Source: Ischnura elegans (taxonomy: Eukaryota; Arthropoda; Insecta; Odonata; Coenagrionidae). Taken from it: a stretch of DNA of 64,000 nt. A model generated the notes under the pieces. The model did no database searches. It was not told the origin of the DNA and worked only from the letters and a program-made list of their open reading frames with translations. Position numbers and translations under genes: made by a program. Each line of letters opens with the position of its first letter. Within the stretch, counting starts at the first letter, position 1. The stretch covers positions 68,828,472 to 68,892,471 of the forward strand of contig NC_060257.1 in assembly GCF_921293095.1 (NCBI RefSeq), given 5' to 3'. Positions 34,401-46,400 of this stretch are shown here, one piece after another.

Positions 34401-37400
34401 AAAACACACTAGATAAAATCGAAATTTTTGGTGGTTGCCACTTTATACAAAAGTATTTTGTTATATTTTCAGATATATTTACCTACCTTAAAAAATCGAA
34501 ATACAAATTAGCTCTAAATGTAGGACCTATTTTACATGCTTTTGGTATGTTGTGATCCAATGGTAGATCTAGAGATGGGCTGTAGGCCCCCCCCCCTTTG
34601 GATATTCAGTTTATACTAGGTAGAATGGTAATTTTGTTCGGATCCCCACTACTACTTTGATGTTACCCCCCATTTATCCCCCTGAGGCTCATCCAGTGGT
34701 GCTATAGTGGACATCCGTAGTCCATAGTCCCCTTGACCCAATTCTGGATCCGCCACTGATAGGCTCATATGTTTAGAGATACAATCCCTGCAATCTATCC
34801 TTAAAGACCTCTTCCCTATTCTAAAAAAACAATAAATCGACAGCCAATCTTTTCGCCAAACCACCTACTGTCACATTCAGACGACCTGCAAACCTTTCAA
34901 ATTTATTCCGCTCAACCAACCCCTTACAGAAGTCACCCACTACTCCCAATAGTACACCTTCGCCCTGCGGTCGTCCTAGATGCAAGACCTGCCCAATTTT
35001 TACCCCTCCTTCTATCCCTAGTCATCTCGTCTCCTGTCTACCACCACCTCCTGCGGCCTCCTGTACTTCAAAAAATGTAGTTTACCTAATTCAATGCAAA
35101 CACTGTCCCTCCTTTTATATAGGCAAATCCTCAACTCCCCTTAACCTTAGAATCAATAACCACAGGGCATCATGCACTTCCTCCCACTCTGCGTCCCTCC
35201 CGGTGGCGAAACATGCGGCCACTCATCAGCGTCAATTCGATGATTGTTACAATGTATCAGTTTTGGCCTCCCTTCCCCCCAGAGGCCACCCACTCAAACT
35301 TAATTCCATCGAATTAACGTACATATGGCTGTTTAAAGCATTTCTTCCCCCCGGCTTAAATATCAACCGCTAATCCCATAATTGCCGAGCACACTCTTTC
35401 CCCCCCCATTTGGACCCTACCTCCCCACTATTTCCCCTCTCCTCAGCTATCTCTCATCCTTCACCTACAGTCTTTTACCTAACTCCGAGGAAGGTGGTAA
35501 TGCCACCGAAAATTCAGTTCTTAATGTGAGTTTTTTATCTATATTTTGTGTCTTCTGTGATTCTGCCCAACCTAGGGATTTTTTACGTTACGTTTAGAGA
35601 TAGATATATGTATTTATAAGTCTATGTAAATTAGGCTTTTTATCATCTTTGGAGCTATTTCTATAATTTTAAAGTTAAGACTGCCAATAGGCGAGATTTT
35701 CTTTGTATTTTTTACCATTAACTTCTGTTTACCCTTCTCAATCCAGAAGCCCAGATGATTTACAAACTAAAGATAGCATAGAGCTTCTGATAGTTAATGA
35801 ATAAAAATAATTCAAGAAAACGGTTGTGGTAGTTTCTCTAAACTAAACCAAGTATTTTGCTGTCTGGAAAGGGTTTCATAGTGCTTCTTAAAGGCTAAAA
35901 AATTTGGGAGTTTTTCCTCCTCAGTAATGATTAAAAAAATGAGATATAGTACCTTGTACGTGGATTTTCTCTTCAGTCTATTTTTGAGTGGGTTTTGATT
36001 TACTTCGGTATCGGTTGCCTTCTTATCACTTTCAGGCAAAGGATGTTGATGGGTTGTTGGATTCACTACTGCTACAACTGATGGTGTATGGTCACTCTGA
36101 CCATCTGCAGTTTTGAGAGGAACTATGGCTGGGGCGTTCCTTTGCTTTAGAAGTCTCTGGTTTGCACCTGATAAAGGCGCTAGAGCACTGCTGTCTTTTG
36201 ATTTTTCTTGCTCTGTAATTCCCTTCAAAATTGGGCAACAGGAGGCACAGGCTTGAGAACACACCTTACGAGGGGAGATGAACGTGCGCTCTTTTTCTGC
36301 AGTCTTATAGTTCTTGCCCCTAAATTAAGAGAAAAGTTAATTGATTTACACATTTATAGGTTTTTATCTTTTTACAAATATTTAACAGTACAAATTTTAT
36401 ATTGAATGAATAATTTTTCAATATGTATTAAAAAGACAAATTTATCTTGACCTGAAGTTTCGAATGCAAATAAACAATGGAAATATGAGCAGTGTAGTTC
36501 GATTAATCCAAAATATTTTAAAATTGTCTCCAAAAATTGTTAAGACCACCTTAATTGTATTTATTATGCTTTACCTTAGGGCATTTCCTTGGACAATGGG
36601 CCTCATGTCTGCTAAAATAGGAGATTCGGCACTTTTGGTGTCATCTGCTTTTTCGGAAATTGGCGGGTTGGAATTCCCAAGAAGCCTGCTGTCATCAATA
36701 GTCATGGTGACATCAAGTGAATCAGTCTCTTCGGTTGGAAGCTCTTCCAAGGAGTCTGGAAAATGAAAAGTCAGGATTTGTTTATCATGAAGGGTATTGT
36801 CTCTTTGGAAGTTACTCAAGAGTCGAAGGTATAGTAAAGTTACTTCATGAACTTTCGCAATTTAGACAATCTTTTGCATATCTTAGTATATCTTTTTTTC
36901 TTTGACAATTAACCTTTTATTGCGGTTTTGACCTACAATCGAATCTGCTTGTGTCCTAGTTTTTAAGAACCAATTGCTGACTTTAATTATTGAGAGCTAC
37001 CAAAAATATGCGAAATGAAAAAATACTTCGAATTTACTTCATTTAAGAAGAGAATTAAGTATGACAACAATGAACTTTCTTACCATTGTGAATGTCCAAC
37101 AGGAACTTCCAGCATTCGCTTTGGGGAGAAGAATCAAAACTGACGATATTCAGGGAATATTTTTGAAAATAAATGTTGATCACTAACGGAGGAGAGCATT
37201 GTGAGCATGTCCTCGGATCTTACATCGCGGAACAGTGATCTTATCTTCCCCACTGTGTCAATGATTTGCCGAATTCGTGGTATGTTCCACCCAAGGATCT
37301 AAAACGGAGCATCTGCTCTGCGCAGAATCTCTCTAGCATTTGATATTTAGTTCACGGGAAGGACGCAACGGTGAATGCTTTTGATTTACGAATAGAGGGC

Positions 37401-40400
37401 GGAATAGCGGTCACGCATCGCCACGCTTGAACGAGCCGCCTCCGTGCCACAAGAGGACTGTTCCGGCGGAAACAAACGGACGCGTTGAGAAATCTTCGCA
37501 TCCTCTTCCCCTGGCGAATGCCGCTCATCCAGTGGCGCTAGTGGCCATCCGTAGTACTGTTTACGAATTTCCCGCGCGAATCCCAGGGCAACAATCCCAT
37601 TCAACCAGCGATCGTCGCATTTGAACAATAAGAAATGCAGGGTCGAGGGCAAAGGCCATTTTACACGGGGCACGTAATTGCGACGGTTAGACGGTTAGAA
37701 CTTCGTTAATTTCTAATCATGGCCTAGGTGGCGGTGCGGTTAAGTCCTCGCCTGCCAAACCGTAGGTCGTGGGTTCGAATCCCGCCTGGGTAGGTGATCC
37801 CTAACCAGGATGTTTGTGTTGTACTTTGTTAATATTGGAAACCATCGTTGTAAAAGGCCGTCATGTGCTGTTTACGGGGAATGTGATAATAAATAAATAA
37901 TGGATTGAAATTGCGCGAATGCACGAGCGAAATTAGAACGGGCTATTTTGCATTCTCGCATGATTTCTGGCAATTCACCGCTTTACGCGACGCTATTGTG
38001 ACTGCGTCAACGGACTCACGTCAGATTGTGCAATCACGGGCCTCATGTATTCTGAGTAAGTTAAATCATAATTTTGTGGGAGGGTATGGCCACAGCATCC
38101 AGTGATACTATGTCATATATACAATAGGGTGGTTTCCTATTATTTTTTTATTGCCTAAATCGAAAGATTATTACTCCTGGAGTACGTATTTCACGCTTTT
38201 AGATTTTTAAATGACGATATCTATTTTTCGCGATTAAATGAAAAGTGAAAATTTTTTCTAGCGCGCGAAAACGCGACGCGTAAGTATGAATGTCGGGAAA
38301 TCTCTCCGTGTGACGTATTTCTGGTTCCCGCTGCCGCCTTGTGAGGTGACCTTGAGGCGAGTTGAGCTCTGATACGACGCAGGCTGCTAGCGGGTAGCTG
38401 AGTACCCTGCTGGCTGGTAGCGCTTGGCTTAAATAAGGATTATTAATACCTTATCAAATGAAGAAAACTTTCCGACCTTAGCCAGTTTAAAAAAGTGATT
38501 ATTAAGACATGTTTCCCTGGGCTCTGCGCCTCATGCATGCATTGGTAACCTCAGACGACGTATAACTCCTATCTTCTCGTATTGAAACTAGGTCCCTGTG
38601 ACGTCACGTGGAGTGGCATCGCATGGGCGCCAATCTGGCCCTTTTCAAATGAGGATAAAAATAGACCATTGCCATTCGTCTAAACTGGTATTTCTAAAAC
38701 GAAATAATTTGTATGTTATGAATACAGTAATGGTGGGTAACGAATCGCAATCAATGACATTCGTTTTCTTTGATGAAGGAAACTACCCTATTGCATATAA
38801 ATTGACTGAAGCGGAATGAAAGGGATGGGAACTCCTGTCATAAAGTGGGGGACGACAATGCTGAAACGGAAGATCGTAGAAGCTGAAAATCAGAGGGTGT
38901 CAAGGGCGCAGCTAGAAATTGAGTGCAGGGAGAGGGGGTTTAGGCGCAACTAATAATGAGGTGTCTGGGGGTATGGAATACCCGCCAGGATAAGCGGGAG
39001 GTGCGTGGGCCCTTCCCCAGAAAATTTTTAATATAAATGGTTCGAAATGGTGAGTTTTACGGCTATGTGAATAGTTCGATGTTTTGTTTGTGATTCATCC
39101 GTCCCCCTAATATTAATCACAAAATTTTTCATATTAAAATTTTTTTAATAAAAAAATTCTCCAAGCTGTGGGGGGGGGGGGGATATCCCCCCCTCCCCGC
39201 TGCGCCACTGGAGGGTATGAATGTGAGCCTGTCAAGTACGTACTTCTGATTATCGGCTTCTAATATTCCACTTCACCATTACTTATCTCCTTTTTATATT
39301 TCCATTAATGTAGTTAACTTATCCATATATGATTTTTAGCTGTACATACGATCTTCCACTTCGTCGTTGTTTTTAAAGACACCCCCCAATTAATTCCTCG
39401 GAGAGCTAGGGGTCCAGGCAAAGGAACCGGCCTTCTAGCTATAAAGTGTGAATTCACACGCCTAAGGGAGAGACCTACCCGCACCTATCCAAACAAACTT
39501 TTCGTGTTGAACAGTGGCGGATATATATGGGGGGGGGTTAAGGGGCGCGCGCTCCTCCCTTACAGGGCCGCTCGTATTGCCAAACATTGCGGAACTACAA
39601 TTGTAAATATCACAAGATAGCATTGTCTTGATATGAGTATAATGACTTCAATTAAAACTTTCCTTAACTCTGGAAATTACCTGATTATTTTTTATTACGA
39701 TAAAAGTAAAGGTCACTCAAGAAACCCCTTGAATTTTTTCTTTATCCGTTACTAGGGTAGAATCACTTTGTGAGCCAAAAAAAATCTCATTATTTTGATT
39801 GATGTTGTCGTGATACTGGTGGGAGAATGCATTGGGAATGCTGTAAGAGAGGACATCTTGGATCTGGCCACCCTACCTTTAATATGTTAATTCACAGTGG
39901 CGCCGACTCCATGGGGCTTGAGGGGGCCCGAGCCCCCTCAATAATTCGTTATGGGTGTGAGGAAAAAAGTGTCAGGCTTGTCGATTTTCCCCGGAGTGTC
40001 CAGATATCGGGATTAGACTTCTCGGTGATCTAATTTTGATCATATGACTATTCTAAAATGCTTTAAGAACTTAAAACTCACTACTTATAAAATTTCCCGG
40101 GGATAGGTCCCCGGTTTGGGCCCCCCCAATATTTTTTGTAAGTCGGTGTTAATTCACACCCGTGAGGATTAGACCTGGGTGAGCTCTACCATCCCCTATT
40201 AAAGGCCAACCCCAGGGCTGAATCTTATAGTAGTGAAATATCTCGCATTATTTTGGATTGATGTCTTAGTGATACAAATAAAATAGCAAAGGGACAATGA
40301 CATCCTGTAAGAGGGCTGTGTACATTATGTGGAAGCTATTTAAGCTGTTTGATGGCACTTCAGAAAATAAGATACAAAATATTTCAGTTCAATTCAATCT

Positions 40401-43400
40401 TTCAAAAAAGTATTTCAATTGCTAAGACTCATCAAACCCTCGAAAAGCTCCACCAATCAATTGAATCTAAAATATGACGAAAAAGTATCTCGAGAAATAC
40501 CAAAGAACCTTCCTGAATCATACAGAAACATTTTTTTAAATTATTACTGCTGCCATAACTGGCCAGTGGTAAGTCACATGACATTTTAAAGAAGGGAAAA
40601 AATGTAAGACTTAATTCTTTCGTGGCTTCCAATGCTCTTATAACGATGAGCCCCAAATAGTACTTAACTATTCTTCCTTTTATCATGGACCTTGTATTTT
40701 ATGGATGTAGGTCTTTACATAGGCTCTCGGAGATCAGCGATTACCGTCTCAACTACCTTATAGTAACTACATCAAACACTCAAGTTGTGGATCTCAAGGT
40801 ATCATATAGCTGTGGATAAATAGCCTAAGGTTCATTCGGGTCTATCCTATACACTTCTCATCACTCAAAATAAAAGAGAGGTGCATTATCAGTTACATTA
40901 TATTGCATTGTTTGACAGGCATGCTGCAACTCGTCCGACCGCACCTTGAATATGCAGCGAGCGTATGGGATCCGGTGCAGAAAGACTTAATCCGCGAACT
41001 TAATAAAATACAAAGGAAGGCTGCGCGTTTCGTCAAAAACTGCTACGGGCGTACCGACAGTGTTACCCAGATGTTAAGCGAATTAGGCTGGGAGCCGTTG
41101 GAGACTCGGAGGCTGCGCGCTAGGCTTAGACTGCTTGAACAATTGAGAATGGATATCTTTAAGAGCGACACAGAGGACATAATATTAGAGCCACACTATA
41201 TTTCCAGGTCCAATAGAAGCGATAAATTAAGAGAAATGTTTTGCCGAACGAATAGATATGGGAATTCGTTTTTCCCCCGAACCATAAAGGACTCCAATAA
41301 ACGCTAGTCCCAACCTTGTTAGAGCACTTCAATTTTTTTATTAGCTGTAAACGGCTGGTGTCCTAACACCCCCTGCCACACGCCTTTTAGGCGGCTTGCG
41401 GGGTATTATGTAGATGTAGATGAACTCTCCATTGCTCCTAAAGGCCGCCATACACGGTGAATGATCATGCGAATGATCATGTTGAATGATCGCGTGATCA
41501 TTCACGGGATCATGCGAGCAAAATAGAACATGTTCCAGTTCACCGAATGATCATGCGAATGAAATAATTCGCCGTGTATAGCGGCCTTTAAGGCCTATGG
41601 AATATGTCTCTTACTTGACTTCCTCATATTCTTCCTCGTCCCCGCATTCTTTTTCATTTTTCCACCATATTTATTGCATTGTGTTCCTCAGAGACTTTCA
41701 TTTTTTCCTCTGTTTAACTTTCTACGTAATATTTTACTTACAAAATCAAAACAATTTTCAGAAAAATTGGAGCTCATCGATTCCATGGAAGAAAACGGAA
41801 GTATAAAGTTGACAATAACAACGAAAGGAAATCCAAATGAACAGATCCACGAGGATGCCGGGGTATAAACATTAAATTATTCTGAACGGATATATTTTCA
41901 AGAATTGCAAAGCTCCCTATTTCCAGTATTTTTTATTGTATACCTTAACTATTAGGAAGCTAAGAAGACTGAAGCATTGTTGAAAATTCCAAAGGAAATC
42001 TAAGTGACTTCATCCGCTAGGTTGCCGGTATGTAAACCTTTAATTATACTGAGAAGATATATTTTCAGGAATTGCAACGCTCCGGTTTTTCTGGAAAATT
42101 ATTTTCATTGCGTAAGTAAACCATTAGGAAGCTGAATGGAGCGATTTTAATGACTTTACCTAAACGGATCAATTTACTTTTAAAAGTAGCAAATCGCAAA
42201 ATGCCACAAATTTTCGTGTATGTGATTTATTAAACCAATACACTCACTGTTATTTGATTTACCGTGATTTTACCGTTTTTCCGTCAAATTTATTCATATT
42301 GAAATTAGCCAAACAGGACTAAAAGGGACTAAGGTCAAAATTTGCCTGCATTTAAAATTTGGAAATTTTACCTCATTGTCAGTATTTTTTCAGATTTAAG
42401 TTTTTTTGTTTTTAAAATAGTGACAAATATTCATTAGGGTCGATTATGGAAACCGTGAAAATTTCGATATGATATGAAAGTTATAAATGTGTGATTCCAA
42501 AACAAGACAAAATACGACCCGGAGAGAGATCACAAAATAGGACTCTTGTAGAACGTATTTGATCTCGTGTAGTGATATAAAAATCGATTTCGATTAAAAT
42601 CGAAAATCAAGTTTTGAATGCTAAAATCGAGGGAATCGATATCGAGCCTTGATTTTCGAGTTTCGATCAAAACTCGATTTTTCCTCTTCGATCTTCACGA
42701 TTTCGTTTATTCGCAGCAGCATCACCACTGGCTTATGATAACGTCATCTATCCAATGTGTAAGGCCCGTATAAGTGGAAAGCACGTCCTCAATCATCAAG
42801 TACTCATCGCAATCAATTGATTTTTCTTGAAAAAATGTAGTTTAGCCTAAGGGTACCAAGCGGTAATCCCAAAACTTAATGTGCGTGCATATTTAAATTT
42901 TTACAACCAATAATTGACGCATGTATTTTAAGTAGATTCTTTGTTTTTTTCCTACATCTCAAATGAGTATTTTGATTTTTTTTTTAATTTAAAATAAACT
43001 TGTTTGTGTACCAACTGTGTTAAAGAGAAGAACCGTCAATTTTTTTCGATTAATCAACTTTTCGGTTCAAATTTCGATTTTTGTTGAAAAGTCGAGCTTT
43101 TACTTTCGATTGAAAATCGATTGCTCGAAAAATCGATTTTAACCGTCATATTTCCATCACTAGTTTCATGGTATTTGCTCGCACTCATTGTTAACAGCAA
43201 CATAAGTTAAAGTTAACGATTGATCTGTATCTTATCTTCGCTTTCCAATCGCTTTTTCATCAATTCCGTGGCTAAACGGCAATAGAACAGACAGCGACAT
43301 CTCCAATCATAGAAAGTTTTTTGGTTTTTTTTTTGTGTAAGAAGGCACTCGTCTAACTGCGGAAGTAGTATCGAAAAATCAACACGCCAAAACGAGCAGT

Positions 43401-46400
43401 GGACTTCAGTGAGCTTTTTTTTCCCTCTTCAATCTCAAAGAGAAACCAATGGAGCATCGTAGATCGCATGACTTGAAGTCCGTCGCTCTTAATTTACTTC
43501 CGCGGTGAAGGAGGTTTCAAATTCCGTATTTTTTTCTCGTATTTTTTTCGTATTTTTTTATAGCGTACCTCTCACTCGGTCGTTTAAATTCAGCGTCTTC
43601 GGAATTATCTACTACCAACACGCGATTCAAAAGAAATACATGGTTCGAACCTTTTTGCGTACATGGTTCAAAAGTTTTACTTTTGTAAATTAAGTTTTTT
43701 CATGACATCTCGTAATACCTGTGACTGTTAAAGATAGCAGTGAGTCTCTTCATAGGCTTTTATTGAAAATTTAACATTAAATAATTGGAAGGAACCAGGA
43801 GAAAAATTGAAGTTTTTGTAGATTTTTCATACCTAAGGAAGATCAAGTCATTCAAGAAAACGGTGAAAGTCATTCATAAATAGCAACCCAGTGAGATACA
43901 AGAATCAATCTAGAGTAGGAAATGCTCCTAAAATGAAGGCTACGTAAGGCTATGGTTTTATATTTTTGGTCGAAGGTTTGTCTCAATTGTGCCTTTTTAC
44001 AATATATGTAATAAGTGTGTATCTACCAGTAAACTCATCTAGCTTGGATAATTCATATGCTTCATAAACTTTAGGTGGTAGGTTCGCGACAGCGCGATTC
44101 AAATCCAATCCTTTTCGCGTATGTTTAAAAAAAACTTGACAGTTTAGACGACATCCATCGAGATGATAAATCAAAATTTGTGCTAACAGAATGTGGATAA
44201 ATAATACTTCTATATGGAAGTTAATATTTCTTCCACATATTTGCCATTTTTTTCGTAAATAACTTGATTTGACTTTATTTATCGCATTTATTTTCCAAGA
44301 TTTCACTCAAAAATCAGTCTGGTGTCTAGTCTAAGTTTTATTTTCATCGCAGTTCTTTATTTGTAACGCAAATTATATGAAATTTTCGTCTAAAAGTCTT
44401 GTAGGTTTACTCAGACATCAATTAATTGCTTTACATATGTTTAAGCAATTAAAGTAATTGGAGCCTGTGTGTGAAATATAAAACTGCGTATTTTCAAATG
44501 CAGTTTGTAGGAATGGCTTATCCAAGCTAGTAAATTTTATTTGTATTAATAGTAGTAGTCCTCTTTTAAGAGGGTGCTTCAAACTCGATCGACCTTTGCA
44601 GTTTTTCGTGTCGTATTATTAGTTCATTTCTTATGCTATCACGTTGGAATTCATGGGATGTAGAGAGTAAACCAGTGACAGCATTTGCTTGTATCTCAAA
44701 TACAAACATTTGCAGAATTTTGAAATAATATTGGAGAACAAAATGGATATTTAAAGGCAAATGGTAAAAAACAGTAATCTCTATGTACCTTGAAAATTTC
44801 AAGGTGATGTCTTAAAAGAACTCATACCTACTTCACTCTCGACTGGTCATTTTTGATGGCGGATTACTCGCTTAAAACTCATGCCGGTGGTGGTGGTATT
44901 TTAAGTAGGCGACGACAGCTTGGGTCATTTGCGCTATGAGGGAAGAGTAGGAAAGGAAGGGTGGAGAGAAACGGTGTCGGCATAAGCCTGCTCTTAACGA
45001 AAGGCTCCATGGGGACCACGGCTTAACGTCCCATCCGACGGACGGAGTGCTGCTCTTGAAATGCCCTCCACATAGCATTCAAGCAGGTATCGGGCAGTCT
45101 TTGAAAATTCTCTGCCACCGCCGGGATTTGAACCCGACCCCACGGGGCTGGCAGTCAACTCTGGCCAACACACCAACCCGATCCCCAGACTCATGCCATC
45201 ATCTTGAAATTTTGGGGGTAGTTAGAATGGACAGTGGATGACAGCAACCTATAGTGTTTCCCACCGTGTTTATTGTTGACAACAGTTTCGCCTGCGTTAC
45301 AGGTAGGTCGAAGTGGTGGTGATCCGGGTGGTCCGCCTCATGTAGGCCCTTCGTCTTGGTCTATTTTGACGCAAAATTTCTTCCTAACTTCTGATTGGCT
45401 GGTGGGTTTAAACAGCCTCTTCCATGCAGTATGGAGCTTACTCAGGGGCGGTCTGGCCAAGTCGGCTGATCGACGATCGCCGAGGGTCCCGAGCTTAGGG
45501 GCCCCCCACAAGGCTCTTCTAAATACTGAAGCTTACATGAGAGGTGCTGCAAAAAAGAGCCAGTTTACTCGAATCAAATTTTTTTCGGTGTTAAAATTCT
45601 ACGATTTATTTAGCTGCTTAGTTTAAAGCATACTAAGTGTAAAAATATTAAATTAAAAAAATAATTAAATAAAGGTGTCAGAAGATAAAATAGAACCATG
45701 CGCTCTCTTTGAAGGTTTATTCGAAAAGGTAATTTTAGAGTTTTTTTATTACAGAGCAATTCCAGGGAGCAAAGTCACTAAATTGATAATAGAACCAGAA
45801 TAAATTATTGTAGTTAGTAACAGTGAAATTCTCACTTTTCATAGTATTTATTCTTAAATTTTATCTAGTTTTTTTTTAAGAGCCAGAATGGCGTCAAATC
45901 CATTTATGGGCATGCAATTTCCTAAAAATTTTCAGGGGAGAACCCTCGAATCTCCCAGTCATGAGGGCCCCATCATGACCTCCAGCTGAAGGCCTCCAAT
46001 CGCCCCAGACCGCCCATGAGCTTACATCCGTCTTCTTGGCTGAATTTTCTTGGATATTTGGATATTTCGATGACTTTTCGAATAACTCGGGAAATAACGA
46101 GATTCCCTAGCAAGCACACTTGTCTTCTCCAAGTTGGTTGAGCGCCCAGGTTCGGAGTGGACGTGTTCCGCGAAGGCTGAGAGGTGGAATTGTTTGTTTT
46201 TAATTGCACGTACGTGTTCCTGGTCGGTCTGGTCTGAAGACACCTGCTGGAACGCAGGCGAAACTGTTGCCATTAAAAAAAAACGAATGCAGTGGGAAAC
46301 CGTGGAAGATGCTATCGTTCACTACAAAACATCGTGGTAGCCTTCGCACAAGAATAGACACTTTAACATTCTACTGTATCTCAAATATTGAAAAAAATAT

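Noticed and set aside
34685..37560. Shared CTCATCCAGTGG(T/C)GCTA block at 34686 and 37527 as a regulatory element of the kinesin
   Set aside because: The first copy lies in hAT-like debris, so a common repeat origin is simpler; the match is only about 35 bp.
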